From positions 1 through 64,000 of the forward strand of contig NZ_JAHLDU010000001.1 in NCBI RefSeq assembly GCF_018861905.1: a DNA stretch of 64,000 bases, written 5' to 3'. Both the position numbers and the translations under genes were made by a program. This document shows positions 26,941 to 36,230 of the stretch, one piece after another (position 1 is the stretch's first letter; every line of letters begins with the position of its first letter). The notes under the pieces are model-generated. The model did no database searches. It was not told the origin of the DNA and worked only from the letters and a program-made list of their open reading frames with translations. This DNA comes from Clostridium sp. DSM 17811 (GTDB taxonomy: Bacteria > Bacillota > Clostridia > Clostridiales > Clostridiaceae).

Positions 26941-27300
26941 TTACAACTTATTTTCTACTTTTTCTTTAGATACTTCATTTTGGTTTTTATTTGCCTTCTC
27001 AAAATTAATTACCTTACCCTCATTCTTGTAAACTACAGCTGGTATAGCACTCACATTGATAATCTCTCCTGTAACATTTTCTATCCAATTTCCATCATAA
27101 TCTTTAACATAAACTGCTCCGCCTGCGACTATCATTTTAGAAATTTCTTCCTCATTGTTTGCGTCATTAGCATAAGCTAAATCAAAAGCCTTGTTTCCTA
27201 TTACAACCGTACCATTTGGCAATGCATCAACCGTTGCTAATGTTGTAGCTTTCGCCATCATTAAATCAGTGTCAACTGAACTTGTAATTTTATTATTCAT
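26941..27300 (-). CDS. Short paralog of the S-layer N-module with an altered, non-hydrophobic leader
   Basis: The protein has 119 residues from ATG 27300, which follows GGGAGGCAATTAT. It aligns without gaps to the first 100 or so residues of the protein at 21195-24803: NGTVVIGNKAFDLAYANDAN, then VYVKDYDGNWIEN and SAIPAVVYKN. After the module it ends in a Lys/Glu/Asn-rich tail. The leader MNNKITSSVDTDLMMAKATT matches MNKKITSTALAALMIAGSTS position by position, but the hydrophobic core is broken by Asp and Lys, so it should not be exported by Sec. It could be a cytoplasmic partner or regulator, or a decaying copy; the intact frame and ribosome binding site argue for expression. Confidence 0.6.
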   Translation of the reverse strand: MNNKITSSVDTDLMMAKATTLATVDALPNGTVVIGNKAFDLAYANDANNEEEISKMIVAGGAVYVKDYDGNWIENVTGEIINVSAIPAVVYKNEGKVINFEKANKNQNEVSKEKVENKL

Positions 27301-27387
27301 ATAATTGCCTCCCATCACTCGTAAGTTTTACTTCCGTGTAGGTTTTACTTACGTGTAAGTTTTATCTCTGCTGTATTTTTAATCTTT

Positions 27388-27428
27388 CCACACTGTATAA
27401 CGGTTCTCCTTGTAATATAGTTGCACTT
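27388..27428 (-). promoter_or_regulatory. Shared promoter-like motif, copy C
   Basis: The minus strand reads GCAACTATA, 14 bases, CGTTATACAGTG, with the same 17-base AAC to CGT spacing. It lies about 95 bases upstream of the start at 27300, the expected promoter position. Confidence 0.5.
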
Positions 27429-27549
27429 TCTTAAAAGTTTTTTGTTAAACTATGAAATAATACTTTAAGTGGCTATTTAACAATTTAGTAACCTTATATG
27501 ATATTGCTTCATATATTAGTATAGTAAAAATGTTTGAAGGGAGCCTTTT

Positions 27550-28254
27550 ATGTTTTATTGTCCAAAAAATTATAATGATCCGTATTCTTTATATAGAGAT
27601 AACCTTTTTTATAGGGATAACTCTCTATATAGGGTTGCGACCATGAATTCGTATATCAGAGTTCTTCATTCTTCCCCTAATTCCCCCGCTGTTGATGTGT
27701 ATATTAATGATATATTAAAGTTCAGAAATCTTACGTATGGTACTTTTACAGATTATGTGGAGGTTATATCCGGTGATTACAATATAAAATTGTATCCTGC
27801 TGGCACTAAAATCACACCTGTACTTAATAAGAATATTTTTATCCCGAAAGAAAAGATTTATACGGTCGCAGCAATTGGGACTTTGCCAAACATTGATTTG
27901 CTCTTAGTTTTAGAACCTAAAGTTAATAATCCTTCTAATAATGCTTATATTAAATTTGCTCACTTATCACCCAATGCAGGAGCTGTTGATGTGACTCTCC
28001 CGGATGGTAAAATTCTTTTTAAGAACGTTAAATACAAAGAATCTACTGATTATATAGAAGTTCCACCTGGAACCTATACATTAGAAGTTAGACCTACAGG
28101 TACTCAAACTATTGCTTTATATGTCCCAAACGTAAGATTAAAATCTCAACGTTTTTATACTGTATATGCTATAGGACTTGCAGGCGGTCACCCAGGCCTT
28201 CAAGCTTTGATTCCACTAGACGGTAGTTCTTATTTAGATTTTAGGGAAGACTAA
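27550..28254 (+). CDS. Protein with two DUF4397 domains
   Basis: This 234-residue protein has no signal peptide. Residues 10-32 hold a Tyr/Arg/Asp/Asn repeat (SLYRDNLFYRDNSLYR). Two DUF4397 domains follow (about 38-125 and 128-220), each starting Y/YIR/KF.H.SPN...VDV and containing a Y.V...GT/A pattern. DUF4397 is a beta-sandwich domain common in clostridial and bacillar spore and surface proteins; its molecular role is unknown. The ATG follows GAAGGGAGCC. It is a single plus-strand gene, divergent from the short module gene and ended by a strong terminator. Confidence 0.75.
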   Translation: MFYCPKNYNDPYSLYRDNLFYRDNSLYRVATMNSYIRVLHSSPNSPAVDVYINDILKFRNLTYGTFTDYVEVISGDYNIKLYPAGTKITPVLNKNIFIPKEKIYTVAAIGTLPNIDLLLVLEPKVNNPSNNAYIKFAHLSPNAGAVDVTLPDGKILFKNVKYKESTDYIEVPPGTYTLEVRPTGTQTIALYVPNVRLKSQRFYTVYAIGLAGGHPGLQALIPLDGSSYLDFRED

Positions 28255-28291
28255 CCAAAAAGACAAGCGAATATTCGCTTGTCTTTTTTGG
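28255..28291 (+). terminator. Bidirectional terminator
   Basis: AAAAAGACAAGCGAAT and ATTCGCTTGTCTTTTTT form a 16-bp perfect stem directly after the DUF4397 stop codon. It carries A- and T-runs on both sides, so it can also serve the 5'-nucleotidase gene arriving from the right. Confidence 0.85.
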
Positions 28292-28298
28292 TGCTACC

Positions 28299-28327
28299 TA
28301 GTGCCACCCACGTGGCAAGTGGCATGT
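28299..28327. repeat. GTGCCAC palindromic repeat, copy 1
   Basis: This copy contains GTGCCACCCACGTGGCAAG followed by TGGCATG. TGCCAC pairs with GTGGCA at the ends, with a nested CCACGTGG palindrome. It is identical over 28 bases to copy 4 at 35261-35289. Confidence 0.7.
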
Positions 28328-28339
28328 CGGATTATTTTA

Positions 28340-31300
28340 TTATGATGCTAGAGATTTTACTCTTATTAAATCTGAATAAGCACTATATACCTTAACTCCT
28401 TTTACTATCTTATATGATCTTATACTATAGTAATAGTTTTTATTTGAAGTAAGACCAATACTATTATACTTTGTAATCTTTGGAGCTGATATTAATACGT
28501 ATGGACCGGCACTTGCTGTTGCTCTGTAAACCCCATACCCATTTGCCCCGGTTACTTTATCCCAGCTAATACTAATACTATTTTTTGATGGTACTAGTTT
28601 TATTGCTGTTGGTACATCAATAATATTAGTTGAAGCATCTTGCTGAACCTTAGTTGTTGATATTTTCCAATTATTTGATAAAGTAGGTGTTATCGTCCCT
28701 TTATCTTGAACGTATTTGAACATAATGTTTCTAATCTGTCCATCATCTCCTAGTACTTTTGCTGAATCATAGAAAGTCGCGTCTATTGTAGCTTTACTTC
28801 CAGGTGTAAATCCAGCAGCTGCCATAAACCCACCGCCACCATTATATCTATAATTGTTAACCGCTACCTTTAAAACCTGCGAATCCTTAACTAGTACTCC
28901 ATTAATTTTTAAATTTTTTATTCTACTACCACTGGTTACTTTTCCTTTTGAATCTACGGTGCAAGCTTTTTGTGTTAAGTCAATATCATACGTTGCTCCA
29001 TATAATTGGTCAAGATTATAATCTGCAATATTAAGTACTGAGTCTTTTACTATTGGATCAGTGGATTTTGCTACTTGTGCATAATATCTTACTGACCATT
29101 CAAGCCAATCTTTAAGCTGGCTACCCGTCATTTTTAATCCAAACAAGTAGTTTTCAAAAACATAAACTCCCATAATATCTTGCCTTTTAACATCGCCCTT
29201 TGGTACTTTTGCAGATAAGCTTAATGGCGCTGCTATTGAAAGCGATGTACCTGCTGCATTTGCTTGCACTTTATTTACAAGTTCCATTATTGTTGAAGGC
29301 TCCGTTAATTGTTTTTCTCCTTCATATAATGCTGTTGATTTTCCTATCACTGTATTTGTATATTTAAGTGTAGCATCTTGGTATGGCTTTGCGATTGCAA
29401 GTATTTTAGGATCAGGAGTTGTAGTCGCAGGCATGGTAACATCATATGCATCTACCCCTACATAATTACCCTTAGCGTCAATATTAAGATCTATCTGACT
29501 AAAGATTCCATCACCATTCTTTGGTTCAACTACAGGTATTACTTTTCCCTCTGGATTTGTAAATGAATAAGTTTTACCAGTATGCGTGTGTCCACAAAGA
29601 ATTGCATCAATTCCTGATACTTGCTGTGCTACCGCATCTGTTTGATTCTCTGGAATTGTATCGCTGGCTCCCTTTATTCCACTATGAATTGATGCTATTA
29701 CAACATCTGCTCCAGCTGCTTTTATTATTGGAACCCATTTTTGTGCCTCTATTACCAAGTCGTTAAAGTGAAGACCTGCATAATGAGTTGGATCTTCCCA
29801 ACTTGCTATAGTTTTAGTAGTAAGTCCTAGTACTGCGACTTTTGTTGTTTTACCATTTACAGTGAATGACTTCATTATATAAGGCTTAACATAATTTGAA
29901 TCATCCGATTTATAAGTGTTAGCTGATAATACTGCTATCTTTTCTTTATTTGCATCGCCTATAATTCTATTAAGAGTTGTTAACCCATAGTTAAATTCAT
30001 GGTTACCAAGTGTCCATGTGTCATATCCCATAGCTCCCATTACCTTCATCATTGGATACTCAGATGTAGTATCTATCATGTCATAATAATATGATAGAGG
30101 TGTTCCTTGAATTGTATCGCCAGCATCTATTAACATTGTATTTGGATTAATAGCCCTGACACTTTTAACATATGTTGAAACCTTCGCAAGTCCTACATTT
30201 GCCGCAAGTCCTGTATTATAATCTAGTGGGTATATTGCTCCATGTACATCTGATGTTCCTATTATTGATATTTTACTAATTACATTATCTATTCTATTGT
30301 TCATTATGGCTGAAATTTTGCCATTAGCACGAACATCATCATTTAAAGCATCTCGAACTGTGTAATGAGAATCTACTAAAGTAGCTTTTATAGTAGGATT
30401 CACGAATCCAGTAAAGCTGTCTCCACCTGTTGCTACGAAATCAGGTGCATTGACTTTAATTATATCTGTATCTTTTACAATACTGCCGTCACTTTCTCTC
30501 ACTATGTTTTGTACCCTTTTTCCTAATACTTCTGGTGAAATCGTTCCATCAGTCGCTACTTTAGCTGATACGTATGATTGTTTTGAAGAATCATAGGTGA
30601 ATTTAACTCCAGAAATTTGTATACCTACTCCATCAGTTTTAACCGCTTGCTCAAATATATATTTAAGCTGTGCTCCGGTCATTGTCGTAGTACAAATAGT
30701 GTTATCAAAAGGCATAATATTAAATATTGTTCCAACAGTTACATTCCCCTGTGCAATTGGGCTTAATCTTATACCTCCGTTATTTACTATTCCCACTTCT
30801 GCTTTCGATTTTGAGTAGTTTTTCACAACGTCTGCCATCCAATTCCCAAGTTGTGACTCGCCATAAGGTGAATCAACTTGATCTTTAGTTAAAGCAGTAT
30901 CATCCTTTCCAATCACTTCATTAAATGTTGGTAATAATGCTGCACTTGCATCATCAACAATCTTCTTAGCTGTAAGGTCTATTGCGGAAGTTTCCGTTAC
31001 CGTAATCGGATTCCAATTTGTACCTTTTGGTGAGAAAGCTATGATTTTTTTATCATTCCCTACAGTGATTTTCAAATCAATATAACCTTTACCCACTGAT
31101 GATGCTGTTAATGTAGGAACATCCTTATTATCAGCATCCTTGTTTACAACATCCCCAATAGTATGTGTATGTCCACCAAATACTGCATCTACTCCATGTA
31201 ATTTATTAACTGTAGCATTAAGTGATTCACCACCATCATGGACATCTAATAATACAATATCTGCCAAGCCATTATCTCTTATACTTTTAGCTTCCTTATT

Positions 31301-31966
31301 AGTTTCTGTAGCTACATCCTTAAAATCATAAGGAGCTACTCTTGATGGCATAATTATATTTGGGGCATCTTGAAGTATTGCTCCTATTACTGCTATCCGA
31401 ACTCCGTCTTTAGTAATTATCTTGTATGGTGCATAAGGTCTCTCACTTGTGCCTTTTTTGTACATATTAGCACAAACAATACTGTAACTTGCGCCAATCA
31501 TTGTTTTATCTATAGCATCAAGTCCCCAATCAAATTCATGGTTACCAAGGGCCGTAACTTCCATTCCCATGTCTGAAAACACCTTTTGAACAGGAAGTCC
31601 ACGAAGCACATTAGATACTGGAGTTCCTTGGTACAAATCTCCTCCTCCAATGACGAGTGTTCTATCAGGATTTGTAGCTTTTACGTCTTTAACTATTTTA
31701 GACAATGCTGCGCCTACGGGTTTTTTATTAGTTGAATCTAAAAGTTGACCATGAAAATCTGTAATATCTACTATATCAAATATTTTATTTGTAGTTGCTG
31801 TTACCGCTGTTGATTTTGATCCTGTTGTTGTTACCGTCTCTGCCGTTGATGTTATTATGGGATCTGCCTTTACATTTCGGGCTCCCAAAAGCCCATTAAA
31901 ATTAAATAGGACTAATGTTAATGTTATTACTAAACTAAGTAATTTTTGATGATTCTTTTTATGCAT
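28340..31966 (-). CDS. Secreted double-domain 5'-nucleotidase / 2',3'-cyclic phosphodiesterase
   Basis: The 1208-residue protein has a signal peptide (about 1-35) and two complete copies of the 5'-nucleotidase architecture. The first metallophosphatase domain (about 63-290) has DFHGQ, GGDLYQG, GNHEFDWG and GGHTHT. The second (about 565-800) has SDVHGA, AGDTIQG, GNHEFNYG and CGHTHTGK. Each is followed by a substrate-binding C-terminal domain, and a fibronectin III-like domain ends the protein. All metal-ligand motifs look intact in both copies. The family hydrolyses nucleotides or 2',3'-cyclic nucleotides outside the cell, releasing phosphate and nucleoside. GGGGGG precedes the ATG. No wall anchor is visible. 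Confidence 0.85.
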   Translation of the reverse strand: MHKKNHQKLLSLVITLTLVLFNFNGLLGARNVKADPIITSTAETVTTTGSKSTAVTATTNKIFDIVDITDFHGQLLDSTNKKPVGAALSKIVKDVKATNPDRTLVIGGGDLYQGTPVSNVLRGLPVQKVFSDMGMEVTALGNHEFDWGLDAIDKTMIGASYSIVCANMYKKGTSERPYAPYKIITKDGVRIAVIGAILQDAPNIIMPSRVAPYDFKDVATETNKEAKSIRDNGLADIVLLDVHDGGESLNATVNKLHGVDAVFGGHTHTIGDVVNKDADNKDVPTLTASSVGKGYIDLKITVGNDKKIIAFSPKGTNWNPITVTETSAIDLTAKKIVDDASAALLPTFNEVIGKDDTALTKDQVDSPYGESQLGNWMADVVKNYSKSKAEVGIVNNGGIRLSPIAQGNVTVGTIFNIMPFDNTICTTTMTGAQLKYIFEQAVKTDGVGIQISGVKFTYDSSKQSYVSAKVATDGTISPEVLGKRVQNIVRESDGSIVKDTDIIKVNAPDFVATGGDSFTGFVNPTIKATLVDSHYTVRDALNDDVRANGKISAIMNNRIDNVISKISIIGTSDVHGAIYPLDYNTGLAANVGLAKVSTYVKSVRAINPNTMLIDAGDTIQGTPLSYYYDMIDTTSEYPMMKVMGAMGYDTWTLGNHEFNYGLTTLNRIIGDANKEKIAVLSANTYKSDDSNYVKPYIMKSFTVNGKTTKVAVLGLTTKTIASWEDPTHYAGLHFNDLVIEAQKWVPIIKAAGADVVIASIHSGIKGASDTIPENQTDAVAQQVSGIDAILCGHTHTGKTYSFTNPEGKVIPVVEPKNGDGIFSQIDLNIDAKGNYVGVDAYDVTMPATTTPDPKILAIAKPYQDATLKYTNTVIGKSTALYEGEKQLTEPSTIMELVNKVQANAAGTSLSIAAPLSLSAKVPKGDVKRQDIMGVYVFENYLFGLKMTGSQLKDWLEWSVRYYAQVAKSTDPIVKDSVLNIADYNLDQLYGATYDIDLTQKACTVDSKGKVTSGSRIKNLKINGVLVKDSQVLKVAVNNYRYNGGGGFMAAAGFTPGSKATIDATFYDSAKVLGDDGQIRNIMFKYVQDKGTITPTLSNNWKISTTKVQQDASTNIIDVPTAIKLVPSKNSISISWDKVTGANGYGVYRATASAGPYVLISAPKITKYNSIGLTSNKNYYYSIRSYKIVKGVKVYSAYSDLIRVKSLAS

Positions 31967-32081
31967 TTAAATTCCCCCCTTAAGTAAATTTTTGACATTT
32001 CATTACATATAACATTATACCATATGATATAATATTTTACAGTTAAGAGTCTAGATTTATATGTTATTTTTATTTAACATA

Positions 32082-32101
32082 AGTGCCACCCACGTGGCAA
32101 G
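32082..32101. repeat. GTGCCAC palindromic repeat, copy 2
   Basis: The core GTGCCACCCACGTGGCAAG is intact; the trailing GTGGCATG is absent. It is intergenic, between the 5'-nucleotidase and PTS IIC-like genes. Confidence 0.65.
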
Positions 32102-32137
32102 CATCAGTTATATCTGTATATACACAAGTATATATAC

Positions 32138-32167
32138 AAAGGTATACATCTATGATAGTATACCTTT
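32138..32167 (+). promoter_or_regulatory. Leader hairpin upstream of the PTS IIC-like gene
   Basis: AAAGGTATAC and GTATACCTTT form a 10-bp perfect stem with a loop of about 10 bases, 114 bases before the start at 32281. It could be an operator or attenuator. The rest of 31967-32280 shows only AT-rich sequence and the repeat at 32082. Confidence 0.35.
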
Positions 32168-32280
32168 ATGTAGATATATTATAATTATTTATGGTAATAC
32201 TAACACAATCTATATTAATGCTACAAAAATATATTTCATATCCATCCACATTAAATTTTGTATTTTATTAGGGGGAAATC

Positions 32281-33306
32281 ATGGAAAAATTCAAACTATT
32301 TGCGAAGAAAATCTTTAAAAGAGACTTTATCGACGCGCTTAGCGCAATGGCCTTAGGTTTATTTGCATCATTAATTATCGGACTAATTTTAAGTCAATTA
32401 TCAAAGATACCTGGACTCACCTTCCTTAAAGAGTTTACAGAAATCATTTCATCTAAATCCCCTGTAGTTGGTTGTACCATAGGCGTAGCTGTAGCTTGGG
32501 GCTTAAAAGTTACTCCACTTACAATGTTCTCCTCCGCTGCAACTGGTGCTTTCGGATATATGTATATGGGTGGCGGTCCAGTTGGGGCATTCGTTGCAGC
32601 CCTTATAGGTGCAGAACTCGGGAACCTAGTTGCTGGTAAAACAAAACTTGATATTCTTATAGTTCCAATTGTTACTATTGTTGCTGGAAGTATAGCAGGT
32701 AAATTCGTAGGCCCTTTTATTTCAGCTTTTATGACGCATTTAGGTTCAGTAATAAACTCTGCAACTACTCTTATGCCTATTCCTATGGGTATCGCTGTAG
32801 CTACTTTAATGGGCATGACACTTTCATCGCCTATTAGTAGTGCTGCAATTGCAATCTCATTAAACATGTCTGGACTTGCAGCCGGAGCTGCAACTGTGGG
32901 TTGTAGTGCTCAAATGATAGGTTTTGCAGTGGCAAGTTTTAGAGAAAATAAGACAGGTGGTTTAATAGCTCAGGGCCTTGGTACCTCAAAGCTTCAATTA
33001 CCTAACATATTGCGCCGGCCTCTAATTTGGATACCTCCAACACTTGCCGGTGCAATACTCGGCCCCTTATCTACCACTGTTTTTGCTATGAAAAATAATT
33101 CCATAGGTGCAGGTATGGGTACAAGTGGCTTTGTCGGTCAATTTGGAACCCTTGCCGCTATGGAAGGAAGCGCACCAACATATATTATAGTCTTAAAAAT
33201 ATTATTATTACATTTTATAGCCCCTGCTGCTCTAACCCTACTTTTCTCAGAAATTATGAGAAAGAAAGGGCTTATAAAAGAGGGTGACATGAAACTGAAA
33301 CTATAG
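32281..33306 (+). CDS. PTS IIC-like membrane transporter (PTS_EIIC_2 family)
   Basis: The 341-residue integral membrane protein has about eight to ten hydrophobic helices. Gly/Ala-rich segments such as GYMYMGGGPVGAFVAALIGAE, and the region around PIPMGIAVATLMGMTLSSPI, are typical of the compact EIIC_2 group. These proteins lack fused EIIA/EIIB domains and none is adjacent, so the substrate and phosphotransfer role are uncertain. GGGGGAAATC precedes the ATG. It is transcribed alone and converges on the chemoreceptor gene across a shared terminator. Confidence 0.7.
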   Translation: MEKFKLFAKKIFKRDFIDALSAMALGLFASLIIGLILSQLSKIPGLTFLKEFTEIISSKSPVVGCTIGVAVAWGLKVTPLTMFSSAATGAFGYMYMGGGPVGAFVAALIGAELGNLVAGKTKLDILIVPIVTIVAGSIAGKFVGPFISAFMTHLGSVINSATTLMPIPMGIAVATLMGMTLSSPISSAAIAISLNMSGLAAGAATVGCSAQMIGFAVASFRENKTGGLIAQGLGTSKLQLPNILRRPLIWIPPTLAGAILGPLSTTVFAMKNNSIGAGMGTSGFVGQFGTLAAMEGSAPTYIIVLKILLLHFIAPAALTLLFSEIMRKKGLIKEGDMKLKL

Positions 33307-33310
33307 TTCC

Positions 33311-33331
33311 ACTGCCACGTGGCGTGGCAAG
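33311..33331. repeat. GTGCCAC palindromic repeat, copy 3 (variant)
   Basis: This copy reads CTGCCACGTGGCGTGGCAAG, with the internal CCA lost and the palindrome shifted, directly after the PTS IIC-like stop codon. Confidence 0.55.
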
Positions 33332-33350
33332 TTCTAAATTTATAAAAGAT

Positions 33351-33391
33351 AAGGAGATGATTTCCGTATTTGACGGAAATCATCTCCTTAT
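33351..33391. terminator. Bidirectional terminator between convergent genes
   Basis: AAGGAGATGATTTCCGT and its exact complement form a 17-bp stem with a loop of about 6 bases. It lies midway between the stops at 33306 and 33404. Confidence 0.8.
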
Positions 33392-33403
33392 AGTTTTCTC
33401 CTT

Positions 33404-35104
33404 TTATAACTTGAATTTATTACCTATATCAAGTATTTCTCCAGTCATTGAATTTAATATATGTGCGGTAGCCGCAACCTCCTGGGATGAAGCATTTAAT
33501 TGCTCTGACGCAGCCGCAATTTCCTGCGCAGAAGCAGATATTTCTTCTGCAATTGCAGAGCTCGACTCTATCTTATCAATAATAATATTTTTATCTTTAT
33601 TTATAGTTGAAATTGAGTCATTGACTTCCACAATTTTAGGAATTACGTCACTCACAGCGACTAATATTCCTCTAAAAGAATCAGTTGCGGAGTTAATAAC
33701 TATAACTTGATTACTTATTTCTGATAACATTATATCTGTAGAACTAGTAATAATCTTATTTTCATTAGAAATAGTATTAATAAGTCCATTTATGCTCTCG
33801 GATGATTCCTTTGATTGTTCTGCAAGCTTTCTAATCTCATCAGCTACAACAGAAAATCCCCTACCGGCTTCACCAGCTCTAGCTGCTTCTATAGCAGCAT
33901 TCAATGCCAATAAATTTGTTTGCTCGGAAATGCCCTTTATATAATCTGTTATCTCATTAACCTTATTTAAATTAACCCCTAAAAGATTAAACCTTGTGGT
34001 AAAATCGTCAAAAGCATCCTTAACTTTTTTAATTGAGCTTATTAACGATTCCATTCCTTCACTACTTTCACTTGCCATTGTATTTATATAACCAGAAGAT
34101 TGATTTACATTGCTAATTTTCAAAGCAATTAATTCTATTTCATCTCCAAAACTATTTAATAAGGAAGTAATGCTCATCATATCACTGGCTTGATTACCCG
34201 TACCACCAGCAACTTCTTGAATAGAATTTGCTATATTTTCTGACACAGAACTCATTTCGGTGGAAATGCCCAATAAATTAGAAGAGGAAGAGTCTACCAT
34301 TTTAGAACTATCTTGAAGTTTTTGAACAATTTCTTTAAGATTTAGGATCATAGCATTAACGTAATCCGCAATTTCACCAAATTCATCTTTAGATTTTACT
34401 ATACACGTGCCTTCTAAGTTACCCTTCGCAACTGAATTTAAAGACGTAGAAATTATATTTATATTTTTCTTAAGTGTGTTTACAAAAACAACTACAAGAA
34501 TAATCGACAATATTAAAATCACAATATTTATCATTAAGATTTTTAACATTAAACTAGTAATATTATTATTAATACTTGCCTTGCTAACACCTACAAACCA
34601 AATACCAACTACCTTACCTGTACCATCCTTAATAGGAACGTATTTTGCTTGATATAATTCATTAAGAATTGTAGCTTCGCCAACGTACACTTGTCCACTT
34701 TTCAGTACTATATTCGCCACTTTATCAGAGACCTTTGTTCCTATTGCTCTTGTACCATCTGCTTGTAGGACATTAGTTGATATTCTTGTGTCCCCTGAAA
34801 ATATTGTGGCAAGGTTGCCTGTACCTTTTTTAACAATATCAACAAAATCAGTGTCACCATTTATGATTTTATCACCCTTATATAATTTGTCTCCTTCTAA
34901 TTTCCATTCTCCTGGATATTTTTCTGACAATAAGGAATATCCTATATCACTCGATGAGTTTAACGACCCATTAATATCTTTGAAAGCCAATGATTTCATT
35001 TCTGTATAAACTATTATAAGAACAAGTATACTCAATAATACTAAAAGTGAAATAAATATGCCTAAAATTTTACCTCTTAACTTAATTTTAAATTTTGTCT
35101 TCAT
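33404..35104 (-). CDS. Methyl-accepting chemotaxis protein with sCache_3-type sensor
   Basis: The 566-residue transmembrane receptor has TM1 at about 12-32 and an extracellular Cache domain at about 40-185, including [20 protein letters not shown] and [22 protein letters not shown]2 lies at about 190-212, a HAMP domain at about 213-265, and the signalling domain follows to the end. The hairpin tip carries the conserved [20 protein letters not shown]. It should sense a small ligand outside the cell and signal through CheA/CheW, which are not in this window. It stands alone, and GGGGGAAA precedes the ATG. Confidence 0.9.
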   Translation of the reverse strand: MKTKFKIKLRGKILGIFISLLVLLSILVLIIVYTEMKSLAFKDINGSLNSSSDIGYSLLSEKYPGEWKLEGDKLYKGDKIINGDTDFVDIVKKGTGNLATIFSGDTRISTNVLQADGTRAIGTKVSDKVANIVLKSGQVYVGEATILNELYQAKYVPIKDGTGKVVGIWFVGVSKASINNNITSLMLKILMINIVILILSIILVVVFVNTLKKNINIISTSLNSVAKGNLEGTCIVKSKDEFGEIADYVNAMILNLKEIVQKLQDSSKMVDSSSSNLLGISTEMSSVSENIANSIQEVAGGTGNQASDMMSITSLLNSFGDEIELIALKISNVNQSSGYINTMASESSEGMESLISSIKKVKDAFDDFTTRFNLLGVNLNKVNEITDYIKGISEQTNLLALNAAIEAARAGEAGRGFSVVADEIRKLAEQSKESSESINGLINTISNENKIITSSTDIMLSEISNQVIVINSATDSFRGILVAVSDVIPKIVEVNDSISTINKDKNIIIDKIESSSAIAEEISASAQEIAAASEQLNASSQEVAATAHILNSMTGEILDIGNKFKL

Positions 35105-35260
35105 CTTTGAATTTCCCCCTTTTTTAACCCGCCATTATATTCTACTATTCTACTTATACTACAGATTTCCTTCAAATTTTATATAAATTAGAACAAAATA
35201 TATTATAATATAAGAAAAAAGAGTAAAAAAGCTGCAGGTTTGAGTTCACCTGAAGAAACA

Positions 35261-35289
35261 TAGTGCCACCCACGTGGCAAGTGGCATGT
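35261..35289. repeat. GTGCCAC palindromic repeat, copy 4
   Basis: This copy is identical over 28 bases to copy 1 (28299-28327). It is intergenic, between the chemoreceptor promoter and the toxin-antitoxin terminator. The rest of 35105-35434 holds only that terminator. Confidence 0.7.
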
Positions 35290-35302
35290 TTATAAGTTAA
35301 AG

Positions 35303-35343
35303 AAAGCCCGTACAATACAGTTAATGTATTGTACGGGCTTTCC
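35303..35343 (-). terminator. Terminator after the toxin-antitoxin pair
   Basis: AAAGCCCGTACAATACA and TGTATTGTACGGGCTTT form a 17-bp perfect stem with a 5-base loop. It lies about 90 bases past the toxin stop. Confidence 0.8.
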
Positions 35344-35434
35344 TTGTGTTAATTCAAACTTTAAGCTTTCTTATATATATGATACTTTGTTATACTCTAT
35401 AAAATATATTTTGTTGTAACCTGCCAGCTTGATG

Positions 35435-35746
35435 CTATTCATGGTCATTTAATAATGACATATAATCTCTCTTACCATGTAAAATTCGTTGAATTGATAC
35501 TACACTCTGCTCATAAATATAAAAAATAATATACTGACCAGAAATAATATATCGGTACTTACTCTTAAGTCTTATTTTGTACATTAACATAACTCCCATC
35601 TCTGGGTAATCCGCTAAGGTTTCAATTTTATCAATAATATCTTTAACCGTTTTTATTCCTGCTTCAATACTATCTTCAGATATATATTTTTTTATTTCCT
35701 TCAAATCAGTTGTAGCTAAAGGGTTAATTCTAATATTAACTATCAT
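35435..35746 (-). CDS. RelE/ParE-family toxin
   Basis: This 103-residue protein has the ParE/RelE layout: N-terminal INPLATTDLKEIKKYI, a helical hairpin, then the late beta strands KYRYIISGQYIIFYIYEQSV and VVSIQRILHGKRDY. The terminal R-I-L-H-G-K-RDY pattern matches YoeB/ParE-like toxins that cleave ribosome-bound mRNA or poison gyrase; which applies cannot be read from sequence. It follows its antitoxin by two bases, the usual order. Confidence 0.85.
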   Translation of the reverse strand: MIVNIRINPLATTDLKEIKKYISEDSIEAGIKTVKDIIDKIETLADYPEMGVMLMYKIRLKSKYRYIISGQYIIFYIYEQSVVSIQRILHGKRDYMSLLNDHE

Positions 35747-35748
35747 TT

Positions 35749-35997
35749 CTAAACCCCCACGCTATTTTTCAAATCATTTAATGTCTGCCATTCGTCTCCT
35801 GTTTTAATAACTTCTTCAGCTTCATTTAATTTTGTAAGAAGCTTCATAATGGTTTGTTGTCTCTCATACTCTTCTATATCAACAACAACATATTTACCTC
35901 TTCCATTTTTAGTAAGGAACACAGGTTCACCATTTTGGCAATCCTTTAAAACCTCATTATAATTTCTTAGATCTGATATTGGCTTTATATTTGGCAT
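35749..35997 (-). CDS. Phd/YefM-family antitoxin
   Basis: This 82-residue protein has the Phd/YefM N-terminal DNA-binding fold (IKPISDLRNYNEVLKDCQNG, EPVFLTKNGRGKYVVVDIEE) and an acidic helical C-terminus that should wrap the toxin. GGAGGTGATTCT precedes the ATG. These antitoxins bind their own promoter together with the toxin, so autoregulation is expected. It forms one operon with the RelE/ParE toxin. Confidence 0.9.
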   Translation of the reverse strand: MPNIKPISDLRNYNEVLKDCQNGEPVFLTKNGRGKYVVVDIEEYERQQTIMKLLTKLNEAEEVIKTGDEWQTLNDLKNSVGV

Positions 35998-36181
35998 AGA
36001 ATCACCTCCGTATAATGTTGTTATTATTGTATGCTAATTTTACTTAAAATACAACAGCAAATTAACAATTAGCATTTTATCTGCTATTACATTAACATTG
36101 TAGATGTATGCTAACTTTTGAATACCTTTTATATCACTCACTATTTTTTATTTTCTTTCTTAATCATATTTTTTTGTATTA

Positions 36182-36224
36182 AAAAGGTTGCAGATGAACC
36201 TATTATAATTCACCTACAACCTTT
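36182..36224 (-). terminator. Terminator after the DegV/PadR operon
   Basis: AAAGGTTG and CAACCTTT, extended by imperfect pairs (AGATGAA with TTCACCT), form a hairpin just past the PadR stop at 36231. T-rich sequence follows on the minus strand. Confidence 0.65.
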
Positions 36225-36230
36225 AATATT

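Noticed and set aside
32394-32867. 157-codon minus-strand frame
   Set aside because: It lies wholly inside the PTS IIC-like gene on the opposite strand and reads as a shadow.
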